Program-made: the position numbers and the translations under genes
Part shown: piece after piece, positions 25,969-34,440 of the stretch
How positions within the stretch are numbered: position 1 is the stretch's first letter
How the letters are laid out: each line of letters begins with the position of its first letter
DNA from: Cribrihabitans_A neustonicus
GTDB lineage: Bacteria > Pseudomonadota > Alphaproteobacteria > Rhodobacterales > Rhodobacteraceae
Direction of reading: 5' to 3'
Assembly (NCBI RefSeq): GCF_048820895.1
Contig: NZ_JBMERQ010000007.1
Coordinates: 1 to 64,000, forward strand
Length of the DNA stretch: 64,000 nt
Notes under the pieces: model-generated
What the model saw: the letters and a program-made list of their open reading frames with translations, nothing else
The model's database searches: none
Told to the model about the DNA's origin: nothing

Positions 25969-26760
25969 ATGGCAAAGGGCGAAGGCGAAATGGCTGGGCC
26001 AAACGGGCGCGGGCCGCTGTCGGCGGCCGAGATCGGGGCTCTGGCGCACCTCTACCGCGGCGAGGTCTACCGCAGCGTGATGTGGCGCACGCGGCTGGAC
26101 ATCACCACCAACTGGGCGGTGGTGACCTTGGGCGTTGCGCTGTCGATCTCCTACTCCTCGCCCGAGGCCTCGCCGCTGCCGCTGATCCTGGTGGGGATCC
26201 TGATCATCTTTTTCCTGATGCTGGAGGCCCGGCGCTACCGCTTCTACAACGTCTTCCGCGCCCGCGCGCGCTGGCTGGAGAAGCACTTTTACGCCCCGAT
26301 GCTGCATGACGGCGACCTGCACCTGGAGGAGAACTGGCAGAAGGTGCTGGCGCATGACTACAACCGGCCCGAGTACCACATCACCCTGCTGCAATCGATC
26401 GGTCGCCGGATCAAGCGCAACTACCTTTGGGTGCTGCTGATCCAGACGCTGGCCTATTCCGGCAAGATCGCGGTGCATCCGGTGCCGATCCAGTCCTTCG
26501 AACAGGCGCTGGAGCGGGCCGAGATCGGCCCGCTGCCGGGGTGGGCGGTCATCATGGGCGGTGTGCTCTACGTGGTGAGCTGGAGCTGCATCGCGCTCTG
26601 GAGCAGCCTGAAGGACCGCCAGGGCCTGGGCATCCGGCCGCCCGATCCGCGGCGCAAGCCCGCGTCGCTGTCGGATGCCGCCCAGGCCGAGGCGAAGGCC
26701 AGTGCTCAGGCCGGGTCTCAGGCCAGTTCTCAGGCCGCGGGCCAAAGCCACCAGAGATAG
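25969..26760 (+). CDS. DUF2270 family membrane protein
   Basis: The 263-aa protein matches DUF2270: LAHLYRGEVYRSVMWRTRLD, the membrane pairs at about 48-85 and 140-210, and the RRYRFYNVFRARARWLE cytoplasmic segment. The C-terminal 30 residues are a low-complexity Ala/Gln/Ser tail. Function is unknown. The perfect FNR box in front predicts induction under low oxygen with the cbb3 genes. An ATG at 25990 is an alternative start. The 3' end overlaps the facing antiporter gene by 31 bp. Confidence 0.85.
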   Translation: MAKGEGEMAGPNGRGPLSAAEIGALAHLYRGEVYRSVMWRTRLDITTNWAVVTLGVALSISYSSPEASPLPLILVGILIIFFLMLEARRYRFYNVFRARARWLEKHFYAPMLHDGDLHLEENWQKVLAHDYNRPEYHITLLQSIGRRIKRNYLWVLLIQTLAYSGKIAVHPVPIQSFEQALERAEIGPLPGWAVIMGGVLYVVSWSCIALWSSLKDRQGLGIRPPDPRRKPASLSDAAQAEAKASAQAGSQASSQAAGQSHQR

Positions 26761-27839
26761 GCGCCGTAGCCCGCCAGCAGCAGAAGCCCTTCTCGCCGGG
26801 AAATCTGCATGCCGGTCCGGGCAAGAACGATCAGCGCCAGCGAAACCGCAAGCATCACCGGGTTGTCAAAACCCACAATCTGTTCGGGCACCGGCGCGGG
26901 CGCGATCGCTGCTGTGACGCCGCCGATGCCAAGAATGTTGTAGATGTTTGACCCGACGATATTGCCGAAGGCCATGTCGCCCTGGCGCCGCAGCGCCGCC
27001 ATCACCGAGGTCGCAAGCTCCGGCGCCGAGGTGCCGATGGCGACGATGGTGAGGCCGATCACGGTTTCCGACACGTCCAGCGAGCGGGCCAGTTCTACCG
27101 CGCCGTCGACCAGGAAGCCGCCGCCCGCCACCACCAGGGCCAGGCCGGCAATTGCAATGGCAAGCGAGGACCACAGGCCCGGACGCTCCGCGGGCGCGGG
27201 GGCGGGGTCGGCCGGGGTGAGCGCCGGGTCGAGGGTTTCCAGCGCTGCCGCCTTCTCGAACACCGCACCGTGGCCCTCGTCCGGGGCCGCCGGAACCGCA
27301 CCCGCAGGGCCGCCCGCAGGCTCGGCGGCCAAGGGCGCAGTGCGTTCCTGCCGGAAGGCGTAGAAAATGTACCCCGCGAGCGCCAGCACGAAGAAAATAC
27401 CGGCGGTGCGGGTGACAGGCATCACCGCCGCCAGAACCGCAAATACCACCGCAGCTGCCAGCATCACCGCGCCATCGCGCTTCAGAGCCGCGGATTGCAC
27501 CGCGATCGGAAAGATCAGCGCCGCGAGACCGGCGATCAGCAGGATGTTGGCGATGTTGGAGCCGACGATATTGCCGTAGGCAATGCCGGGCGCGCCCGAA
27601 AGCGCCGCGCGCACCGAGGTCACCAGCTCGGGCGTCGAGGTGCCGAAGCCCACAAGCGTGAGGCCGATCACCAGCGGCGAGACGCCAAAACGCTCGGCCA
27701 CGCGCACCGCGCCGCGCACCAGAAACTCGCCGCCGAAGATCAGCAGCACAAGCCCGCCCAGAAGCGGGAGCCAGATATCAACCACCTGAAACCTTTCCAA
27801 GGTTAGGCCCGTGCCTTTGACAAGGGCCGCGTAATCCAA
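26730..27839 (-). CDS. Calcium/sodium antiporter (YrbG/CaCA family)
   Basis: The 369-aa protein has two inverted halves, each with an alpha repeat: GFGTSTPELVTSV with GNIVGSNIANI, and AIGTSAPELATSV with GNIVGSNIYNI. A hydrophilic Ala/Pro/Glu-rich loop of about 45 residues separates them. This is the K+-independent Na+/Ca2+ exchanger family in the inner membrane. Its final 31 bp overlap the end of the DUF2270 gene tail to tail. Confidence 0.92.
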   Translation of the reverse strand: MDYAALVKGTGLTLERFQVVDIWLPLLGGLVLLIFGGEFLVRGAVRVAERFGVSPLVIGLTLVGFGTSTPELVTSVRAALSGAPGIAYGNIVGSNIANILLIAGLAALIFPIAVQSAALKRDGAVMLAAAVVFAVLAAVMPVTRTAGIFFVLALAGYIFYAFRQERTAPLAAEPAGGPAGAVPAAPDEGHGAVFEKAAALETLDPALTPADPAPAPAERPGLWSSLAIAIAGLALVVAGGGFLVDGAVELARSLDVSETVIGLTIVAIGTSAPELATSVMAALRRQGDMAFGNIVGSNIYNILGIGGVTAAIAPAPVPEQIVGFDNPVMLAVSLALIVLARTGMQISRREGLLLLAGYGAYLWWLWPAA

Positions 27840-28183
27840 GCCTGCGGCACGTCCTTTGCCGGCTGCCGTGCCTCACCTGGCGGGGAGGCGTCTTTTTCCA
27901 TATTCAGAGGTTCGGCCGGCCCTTTTCAAGAGGTTCGGCGCCGCATTTTTCCGGCACGGGCGGCGCCTGAGGGAAAGCCCGGACGCGGATCAGGCCGGAC
28001 CCGCGCACGGCGCGTTTCCGCCGGTTAGTCAGCAGCTTTCTGCCGATGCCGCACCACAACCGGAAGCATGTTCCTCACGCGCCCTGTTCTTCGGAGCGGA
28101 AGCGCTATTTCCCCCACAGAGCCGCTGTGTGCCCTTATTCGCACCGCGCGGCCCGCTTCCTTCGTCTGAAAGGTTCACGCTCC
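27840..28183. other. Intergenic region upstream of the barrel gene
   Basis: These 344 bases hold no credible gene. The only repeat noticed is AGAGGTTCGGC at 27906-27916 and 27929-27939, an 11-bp direct repeat with 23-bp periodicity. Promoters for the antiporter and the barrel gene must lie here. Confidence 0.35.
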
Positions 28184-28744
28184 ATGAAACGCTCTCTTAT
28201 CACCGCAGTCATCCTTTCCGCTGCCACGGTCCCTGCAGGTTTTGCAGGGGAATGGGAGGGCGGCTACGTGGGCGGCCAGCTCGGCTACGGGTCAGGCGAC
28301 TTCGATCTGGGCGTGCTGGACGACCTCGACACGGATGGCGTTGTTGGCGGTTTCACCGTTGGCTACCTCTGGGATCTGGGCGACTGGGCGGTCGGGCCGG
28401 AACTGCAGTATGACTTTTCCGATCTGTCGATCAGCTCCCCCGGCGCGACGGGTGATTTCGACGGCATTGCCCGCCTGAAGGTGCGGGCGGGCTATGATCT
28501 GGGCGAGGCGCTGATCTACGGGTCGCTTGGCGTCGCCTACACCAACTTCGACGGGCTGTCCGGCGTCACCGACATCGACTTCGACGATCCTGGCTATGTG
28601 ATTGGCCTCGGCTATGATCAGCAGGTGTCCGAAACCTGGGTGATCGGCGGCGAGTTCCAGTATCACAAGTTCGACGACTTCGGCACAGATGGCAACGACG
28701 TCGACTTCGGCACCCTGCACGTCCGGGCAATGTTCAGGTTCTGA
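28184..28744 (+). CDS. Outer-membrane beta-barrel protein
   Basis: The 186-aa protein begins with a Sec signal (MKRSLITAVILSAATVPAGFA, cut before GEWEGGY). Repeating beta strands follow, with GGYVGGQLGYGSGDFDLG and alternating polar and hydrophobic residues. It ends in Phe (HVRAMFRF), the sorting signal of outer-membrane barrels, in the OmpA/Omp25-like small porin class. Asp-rich loops are notable. GAAAGG precedes the ATG and a terminator follows. Confidence 0.88.
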   Translation: MKRSLITAVILSAATVPAGFAGEWEGGYVGGQLGYGSGDFDLGVLDDLDTDGVVGGFTVGYLWDLGDWAVGPELQYDFSDLSISSPGATGDFDGIARLKVRAGYDLGEALIYGSLGVAYTNFDGLSGVTDIDFDDPGYVIGLGYDQQVSETWVIGGEFQYHKFDDFGTDGNDVDFGTLHVRAMFRF

Positions 28745-28774
28745 AGCCGGGCGCCTGTGACCCAAGACAGTGAA

Positions 28775-28795
28775 GGGGCCGCAATGCGCGGCCCC
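28775..28795. terminator. Rho-independent terminator
   Basis: GGGGCCGC-AATGC-GCGGCCCC is followed by TTTTCCTTTTT on the forward strand, 30 bases after the barrel gene and 25 bases from the end of the facing ccoP. It probably serves the forward transcript. Confidence 0.8.
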
Positions 28796-28820
28796 TTTTC
28801 CTTTTTGCGGGGCCCCGGCC

Positions 28821-29690
28821 CTATTCGCCGCCGCCGAGCTGATGCACGTAGGCTGAGACGGCGCGGATCTGTGCCTCGGTCAGGCGGGTGTTCCAGGCGG
28901 GCATGACGCCGAAGCGCGAGTTGGTCACGGTCTGGATCAGCGCGTCGTAGTCGCCGCCGTAGAGCCAGATCGCGTCTGCCAGGTTGGGCGCGCCCTGGGA
29001 GCGGTCGCCGGTGCCGTCTCCGCCGTGGCAGGAGGCGCAGTTGTCGGCAAAGAGCTCTGCGCCCGCCGGGGCCCGGGTGGCGTCCACCGGCGCCCCCGAC
29101 AGAGACATCACGTAGTTGACCACTTGGCTGATTTCCTCCTTATCCAGGAGCTCGTCGCGGCCGAAGGCGGGCATCGCGGAGTAGCGCGCATCAGCGCTGT
29201 CCTCGTTGCGGATGCCATGCGCGATGGTGGCATGGATCTCCTCCATAGAGCCGCCCCAGAGCCAGTCGTCGTCCAAAAGGTTCGGGTAGCCCTTGGCGCC
29301 GGCCGCACCGGAGCCGTGGCACTGGGCGCACCAGGTCTTGAACACCGCCGCCCCGGAAGAGACCGCGTAGCCGCCAAGCTCCGCATCATCGGCGATGGCG
29401 GTCAGGTCGGCCGCCTCCAGCCGGGCGTTGATCGGCGCGTTGGCGTCTTCCACCGCTGCAATCTCGGCGGCGACGTCACCGCGGGTGGACCAGCCCAGGA
29501 TCCCTGCCGTGGCCGAGTTCACCAGCGGCCAGGCCGGATAAGCGATGGTGTAGATCACCCCCCAGATGATGGTGGCGTAGAAGGTCCACAGCCACCAGCG
29601 CGGCATCGGGTTGTCGAATTCCTCGATCCCGTCCCATTCGTGGCCGGTGGTGTTCGGATCGCCTTCGAACTTCTGCGATTTCTTGCTCAT
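28821..29690 (-). CDS. ccoP: cbb3-type cytochrome c oxidase subunit III (dihaem)
   Basis: The 289-aa protein has one N-terminal membrane helix (about 32-58) and two cytochrome c domains with CAQCH and CASCH. Met ligands are in SAMPAFG and GVMPAWN. CcoP passes electrons from soluble or anchored cytochrome c to CcoO/CcoN. Its ATG overlaps the ccoQ stop by 4 bp. It is the last gene of ccoNOQP. Confidence 0.96.
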   Translation of the reverse strand: MSKKSQKFEGDPNTTGHEWDGIEEFDNPMPRWWLWTFYATIIWGVIYTIAYPAWPLVNSATAGILGWSTRGDVAAEIAAVEDANAPINARLEAADLTAIADDAELGGYAVSSGAAVFKTWCAQCHGSGAAGAKGYPNLLDDDWLWGGSMEEIHATIAHGIRNEDSADARYSAMPAFGRDELLDKEEISQVVNYVMSLSGAPVDATRAPAGAELFADNCASCHGGDGTGDRSQGAPNLADAIWLYGGDYDALIQTVTNSRFGVMPAWNTRLTEAQIRAVSAYVHQLGGGE

Positions 29691-29899
29691 TCCCTCGCCT
29701 CCTTATCTGCGGCGGGTCTGTCCTTCGCCGGGCCGGACGCGGGTGCGTCCTCATGCCGGAAGGGTATGTTCGCGGTATCCTTGTGGGTCTTGCTGCTGCC
29801 CGGGCGGAAGGCCCAGAAGACGATGCCGATGAAGACCAGGAAAAGCACCAGCAGCATCCAGCTATCGGCAAATTCCCTGAGGAGCGTGTAGAGTTCCAT
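29687..29899 (-). CDS. ccoQ: cbb3-type cytochrome oxidase subunit CcoQ
   Basis: A 70-aa single-span protein begins MELYTLLREFADSWMLLVLF, continues with FWAFRPGSSKTHKDTANIPF and ends in a charged tail, the standard CcoQ layout. CcoQ stabilises the cbb3 complex. It lies 12 bp after ccoO and overlaps ccoP by ATGA. Confidence 0.94.
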   Translation of the reverse strand: MELYTLLREFADSWMLLVLFLVFIGIVFWAFRPGSSKTHKDTANIPFRHEDAPASGPAKDRPAADKEARE

Positions 29900-29911
29900 G
29901 CTCTGCCTCCC

Positions 29912-30640
29912 TTAACGGCTGGCATCGGGCGTGAAGGTCGAGAAGTCGACCAGCGTGCCCAGCATCTGCAGGTAGGCGATCAGCGCGTCGGCCTCCGACA
30001 CACCCGGCTGGCCGTCGAAGTTGCGCACGTTGACGCCCTCGCCGTAGCGCTCCAGCAACCCGTCAAAGTCGCTGTCCGGATCTGCCTGGGCGCGGAAGTC
30101 GGCCTGGGCGGCCTCCAGCATTTCGTCGCTGTAGGGGGTGCCCAGCATGGCATTGGTGGCCATCACGTCGCCAATGTACTCCCCGTCGATCTTCTTCTCT
30201 TCGAGGAAACCGTATTTCGGCATCACCGATTCCGGCACCACGGCCTGCGGGTCGCGCAGGTGGTCGGCGTGCCACTCGTCCGAGTAGCGGCCGCCGACGC
30301 GGGCCAGGTCCGGCCCGGTGCGCTTGGAGCCCCACTGGAACGGCCGGTCGTACATCGATTCCGCTGCCAGAGAGTAATGGCCGTAGCGTTCCACCTCGTC
30401 GCGCATCGGGCGGATCATCTGGCTGTGGCAGACGTAGCAGCCTTCCCGGAGGTAGACCTCGCGCCCGGCCAGTTCGAGCGGGGTGTAGGGCCGCATGCCC
30501 TCCACCTCCTCGATGGTGTTTTCCAGGTAGAACAGCGGCGTGATCTGCACCAGTCCGCCAATGGTCACGACCAGGAAGCTGAAGATCAGCAAGAGCGTCG
30601 CGTTGGTCTCGAGGATCTTGTGCTTTTCGAGAATTGCCAT
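29912..30640 (-). CDS. ccoO: cbb3-type cytochrome c oxidase subunit II (monohaem)
   Basis: The 242-aa protein has an N-terminal helix (LLLIFSFLVVTIGGLVQITP), the haem site CYVCHSQMIRP at about 68-78 and a Met ligand in VMPKYGF. It relays electrons within the cbb3 complex. It is 14 bp after ccoN. Confidence 0.96.
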   Translation of the reverse strand: MAILEKHKILETNATLLLIFSFLVVTIGGLVQITPLFYLENTIEEVEGMRPYTPLELAGREVYLREGCYVCHSQMIRPMRDEVERYGHYSLAAESMYDRPFQWGSKRTGPDLARVGGRYSDEWHADHLRDPQAVVPESVMPKYGFLEEKKIDGEYIGDVMATNAMLGTPYSDEMLEAAQADFRAQADPDSDFDGLLERYGEGVNVRNFDGQPGVSEADALIAYLQMLGTLVDFSTFTPDASR

Positions 30641-30654
30641 CTCTCCGGCCCTCC

Positions 30655-32265
30655 TTATTCAGCCGGGACCGGAACCGACAGGCTGGCCTCTTTGGCCGGG
30701 GCCCGGCGGACGGTCATCCACAGGTTGTAGCACATGATGAGGGAGCCAGCGAGGAACAGCACCCCGCCCAGTCCGCGCACCACATACATCGGGAACTTCG
30801 CTGCCACGGTGTCGGCGAAGGAGTTCACCAGGAAGCCGTTGGCGTCCACTTCGCGCCACATCAGGCCTTCCATGATCCCGGTCACCCACATCGAGGCGGC
30901 GTAGAGCACGATACCGATGGTGGCGAGCCAGAAGTGCCAGGACACGAAGCTGAGGCTGTACAGGCGCTCACGCTTCCACAGCACCGGCACCAGGTAATAG
31001 AGCGCGCCAAAGGTGATCATGCCGTTCCAGCCCAAGGCGCCGGAGTGCACGTGGCCGATGGTCCAGTCGGTGTAGTGGCTAAGGGAGTTCACCGCGCGGA
31101 TCGACATCATCGGGCCTTCGAAGGTGGACATGCCGTAGAACCCGACGGAGATCACCATCATCCGGATCACCGGGTCGGTCCTGAGCTTGTCCCAGGCGCC
31201 CGAGAGCGTCATCAGCCCGTTGATCATGCCGCCCCAGCTGGGCATCCACAGGATCACCGAGAACACCATGCCCAGGGTCGAGGCCCAGTCAGGCAGCGCG
31301 GTGTAGTGCAGGTGGTGCGGACCGGCCCAGATGTAGAGGAAGATCAGCGCCCAGAAGTGGATGATCGACAGCTTGTAGGAGAACACCGGGCGCTCGGCCT
31401 GCTTCGGGATGAAGTAGTACATCATGCCGAGGAAGCCCGCGGTCAGGAAGAAGCCCACCGCGTTGTGGCCGTACCACCACTGCACCATCGCATCCTGCAC
31501 GCCGGGCCAGACGATCACGGACTTGGAGCCCCAGATCGATACCGGAATGGTGGCGTTGTTGACCACGTGCAGCATGGCCACGGTGACGATGAACGACAGG
31601 TAGAACCAGTTCGCCACGTAGATGTGCGGCTCCTTGCGCTTGATGATGGTGCCCAGGTACACCGCCAGATAGGCGACCCAAACGATGGTCAGCCACAGAT
31701 CGACGTACCATTCCGGCTCGGCGTATTCCTTGGACTGGGTGCCGCCCAGAAGATAGCCGGTGGCCGCCAGCACGATGAACAGCTGGTAGCCCCAGAACAC
31801 GAACCACGCCAGGTTGCCGCCCCACAGCCGCGCCGCAGAGGTGCGCTGCACCACATAGAAGGAGGTCGCAATCAGCGCGTTGCCCCCGAAGGCGAAGATC
31901 ACCGCCGAGGTATGCAGCGGCCGCAGGCGGCCAAAGTTGGCCAGCCCCTGGGCCCAGTCGAAGTTCAGCGCCGGGAAAGCCAGCTGAAAGGCGATGAAGG
32001 TGCCCACCAGGAAGCCGACGACTCCCCAGAAGGCGGTGGCGATAGCGCCGGCGCGCACCACGCTGTCGAAATATTCGTTCTGCGGGGCAGCGGCGGCCGG
32101 TTTCAGCTCGTCGGTATGCCGCAGAGTATGGAGAAACAGCCCTCCAGCCACGATCATTACAATGACCGCGTGCACCTGGTAGGCCAGATCCCGCGCGTAA
32201 TTGGTCGCGATCATCGCAAACAGCGTGACCAGACCAAGCGCTATCAGCTTGATATAATTAGACAT
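30655..32265 (-). CDS. ccoN: cbb3-type cytochrome c oxidase catalytic subunit I
   Basis: The 536-aa subunit has about 12 helices and the haem-copper ligands of the C family: QWWYGHNAVGF, AGPHHLHYTALPDW (paired His of CuB) and TIGHVHSGALGWNG (haem ligands). It reduces O2 to water with high affinity while pumping protons, the terminal step of microaerobic respiration. An FNR box lies about 100 bases upstream. Confidence 0.97.
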   Translation of the reverse strand: MSNYIKLIALGLVTLFAMIATNYARDLAYQVHAVIVMIVAGGLFLHTLRHTDELKPAAAAPQNEYFDSVVRAGAIATAFWGVVGFLVGTFIAFQLAFPALNFDWAQGLANFGRLRPLHTSAVIFAFGGNALIATSFYVVQRTSAARLWGGNLAWFVFWGYQLFIVLAATGYLLGGTQSKEYAEPEWYVDLWLTIVWVAYLAVYLGTIIKRKEPHIYVANWFYLSFIVTVAMLHVVNNATIPVSIWGSKSVIVWPGVQDAMVQWWYGHNAVGFFLTAGFLGMMYYFIPKQAERPVFSYKLSIIHFWALIFLYIWAGPHHLHYTALPDWASTLGMVFSVILWMPSWGGMINGLMTLSGAWDKLRTDPVIRMMVISVGFYGMSTFEGPMMSIRAVNSLSHYTDWTIGHVHSGALGWNGMITFGALYYLVPVLWKRERLYSLSFVSWHFWLATIGIVLYAASMWVTGIMEGLMWREVDANGFLVNSFADTVAAKFPMYVVRGLGGVLFLAGSLIMCYNLWMTVRRAPAKEASLSVPVPAE

Positions 32266-32357
32266 CTTACGTCCCTTTGCCGCATCCCGCTGAAGCCTGG
32301 CGGCGGCGGGAAGGATTTAGTCCGCGCTCTTCATGCAAAACGGCCGGGCTTGCCGCC

Positions 32358-32371
32358 TTGATCTGCATCAA
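32358..32371. promoter_or_regulatory. Perfect FNR box between ccoN and the usp gene
   Basis: TTGATCTGCATCAA fits TTGAT-N4-ATCAA exactly. Its centre is about 99 bases from the ccoN start and 70 bases from the divergent universal stress gene, so one site may serve both. Confidence 0.85.
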
Positions 32372-32434
32372 GACTTTGAGCGGCCCGATGTGAGACTGGT
32401 TCAGAAGCAGAACCGAACCGCCCGGGAGACACCC

Positions 32435-33274
32435 ATGTCGTATAAATCCTTGCTGACCGTGGTCACTGCGGTGGACACCGCCGACGCCCCGCTGGCCCAG
32501 GCCGCCGCCCTGGCGGAAATGTCCGGCGGCCATGCCGAGGCGCTCTGCCTTGGCGTCGACCGCAGCCAGACCGGCTATTACTACGCAGGTTCAAGCGCGC
32601 TGATCCTGCAGGAGACCATGTCCCGCGCCAATGCCGAAGCCGAGGAAGTGAAGGCCTTTGCCGAAGCGAGGCTGGCGGCGGCGGGGGTGGCCTATTCCAC
32701 CCAGAGCGGCATTGCACAAATTGCCGATCTCGGCCGCCACGTGGCTCGCCATGCACGGTTTTCGGACCTGGTGGTGCTGGGGAAACCTTACGGGCCGGGC
32801 GTGGGCGCCGAGGCCGAGCCGGTGGTGGAATCGGCCCTGTTCGAGGGCCGCGCGCCGGTGCTGGTGGTGCCGGCTGAGGCTCCTGTCCTGCGCCAGCCCA
32901 AGACGGTGCTGGTGGCCTGGAACGAAAGTGTCGAGGCGATGGCCGCGGTGCGCCACGCGCTGCCTTTCCTGGCTGGCGCCGCGGTGGTTCGGATCGTGGT
33001 GATCGACCCCCCGCAGCATGGGCCGGAGCGCTCCGACCCCGGCGGCCTCCTGGCGCAGATGCTGGCCCGGCACGGGGCCAGCTGCGAGATCGACGTGCTT
33101 TCGAAAACGATGCCCCGGGTTTCCGACGTGCTGATCCGCCACGCCAGCGACACCAATGCCGATCTGATGGTGATGGGCGCCTACGGCCACTCGCGCTTCC
33201 GCGAAGCGATCCTCGGCGGCGCCACCCGCAACATGCTGGAACAGGCCCGCGTCCCTGTGCTGATGGCCCACTGA
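32435..33274 (+). CDS. Universal stress protein (tandem UspA domains)
   Basis: The 279-aa protein carries two Usp-like halves. The second ends with the ATP-binding motif in GAYGHSRFREAILGGATRNML (G-x2-G-x9-G-S/T type). A GGGAG site precedes ATG 32435. Usp proteins aid survival under energy limitation. Divergence from ccoN with a shared FNR box predicts induction under low oxygen. Confidence 0.9.
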   Translation: MSYKSLLTVVTAVDTADAPLAQAAALAEMSGGHAEALCLGVDRSQTGYYYAGSSALILQETMSRANAEAEEVKAFAEARLAAAGVAYSTQSGIAQIADLGRHVARHARFSDLVVLGKPYGPGVGAEAEPVVESALFEGRAPVLVVPAEAPVLRQPKTVLVAWNESVEAMAAVRHALPFLAGAAVVRIVVIDPPQHGPERSDPGGLLAQMLARHGASCEIDVLSKTMPRVSDVLIRHASDTNADLMVMGAYGHSRFREAILGGATRNMLEQARVPVLMAH

Positions 33275-33344
33275 AGCGGCGCGCAGCTGCCTGCAGCAGA
33301 GCGGCATGCGGCTTTACCACTGCGCTTGCGCGCGCCCCGGCTCA

Positions 33345-33485
33345 GCGGGGGCGCTCCCGCCCGGCACCGGGGCTTTCCCCAAATCCCCTCAGCCCGATAG
33401 GCCGGGCACCGCTCTGCGGTGCCCGGCCCAAGGCCGCCAGCGGGTCCGGCACAGCCGGGCCTGCGCGGGCACGGGAGGGCTTGCG
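33345..33485 (+). repeat. Hairpin element, copy 2
   Basis: GCGCTCCCGCCCG is followed by GGCCGGGCACCGC (33400-33412), a TCT loop, and GCGGTGCCCGGCC (33416-33428). CAAGGCCGCCAGCGGGTCC and GCGGGCACGGGAG come next. The arrangement matches copy 1 at 19574-19720, with different stem bases that still pair perfectly. The rest of the 324-base gap after the usp gene holds nothing recognisable. Confidence 0.65.
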
Positions 33486-33598
33486 GCGCGGCGGAAGTAT
33501 AGCCCGGCGCGGCAGACCCGGGCGGCGGGATGGGGGACAGACACAGCGGCCGCGCGCACGCCCGGGCTGCCCGGCGCCGCCCCGCCCCGCAGCGCGGA

Positions 33599-34339
33599 TC
33601 AGATCAGGCAGCCGCCGTCGCTGTCGTCACCGGCTTCCTCCATCAGGTTGCGCATGCTGGGAACCGCAACGTGGCGCTTGCCTTCCAGCACGATCACGCC
33701 GTCGCGTTTCAGCGCCGAAATCTGGCGGCTCACCGTCTCCAGCGTCAGCCCGAGGTAGTCCGCCATCGCCTCCCGGGTCAGTGGCAGGTCGAACTCGGCG
33801 CGGCCCGAAGGAGCCTGCGGCGTCAGCGAGGCGTCGCGGCGGGCGATGATCAGGAGCAGGCTGGCGATCTTCTCGCGCGCGGTCTTCCGGCCCAGCACCA
33901 GCATCCACTCGCGTGCGGCATCGAGCTCGTCCAGCGTCATCTCCAGCAGCCGGTGCGCGATATGCGGGGTCTGCGCCATAAGGTCCTCGAAGGGCTTCTT
34001 GCGGAAGCAGCACATCACGACGTCGGAGGTCGCCACAACATTGTAGGCCGCGCCCTGGCGGCCCGGGCGGCCGACGAAATCGCTCGGCAGCAGCAGGCCG
34101 ACCATCTGGGTGCGGCCGTCCTCCATTGTCTGGGTCAGCGTTGCGATGCCGGAGACCACGGAGCCTACGAAATTCATCTCATCGCCAGCCCAGATCACCG
34201 GCTGTCCGGCCTCGAAACTGCGGTAGTATTTGATCGCGTCCAGCGCTTCCAGCTCGTCCGCGTTGCAGCGGGCGCAGACCGCCCGGTGCCGGATCGGGCA
34301 GTCGCCGCATTTGGAGGGGATCGGTGCGGGAGCGTTCAT
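33599..34339 (-). CDS. fnrL: FnrL oxygen-sensing Crp/Fnr regulator
   Basis: The 246-aa protein has an N-terminal Cys cluster (Cys11, 14, 22 and 25 in KCGDCPIRHRAVCARC) suited to a 4Fe-4S cluster. A cyclic-nucleotide-like beta barrel follows, then a C-terminal helix-turn-helix with ADYLGLTLETVSRQIS whose ExxSR residues read TTGAT. FnrL activates cbb3 and haem genes when oxygen falls. An FNR-like box 35 bases upstream suggests autoregulation. ATG 34339 avoids reading through that box. Confidence 0.94.
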   Translation of the reverse strand: MNAPAPIPSKCGDCPIRHRAVCARCNADELEALDAIKYYRSFEAGQPVIWAGDEMNFVGSVVSGIATLTQTMEDGRTQMVGLLLPSDFVGRPGRQGAAYNVVATSDVVMCCFRKKPFEDLMAQTPHIAHRLLEMTLDELDAAREWMLVLGRKTAREKIASLLLIIARRDASLTPQAPSGRAEFDLPLTREAMADYLGLTLETVSRQISALKRDGVIVLEGKRHVAVPSMRNLMEEAGDDSDGGCLI

Positions 34340-34373
34340 GGGCGGGGTCCGTTCGGAAGGGAGCAGGCGCCGC

Positions 34374-34387
34374 TTGATCAGTGTCAA
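34374..34387. promoter_or_regulatory. FNR-like box upstream of fnrL
   Basis: TTGATCAGTGTCAA matches the consensus with one mismatch. It lies between fnrL and the hemN remnant on the opposite strand, so it once could have driven both. Confidence 0.75.
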
Positions 34388-34440
34388 AGCCTGCCTGCAC
34401 AATCGCCTCTCAGGCTAAAGGAACGGAGCGGAGATCACAA

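Noticed and set aside
30634..32361. Long open frame antisense to ccoN
   Set aside because: It runs opposite a clear oxidase gene, with His/Arg-rich low-complexity sequence and no recognisable domain.
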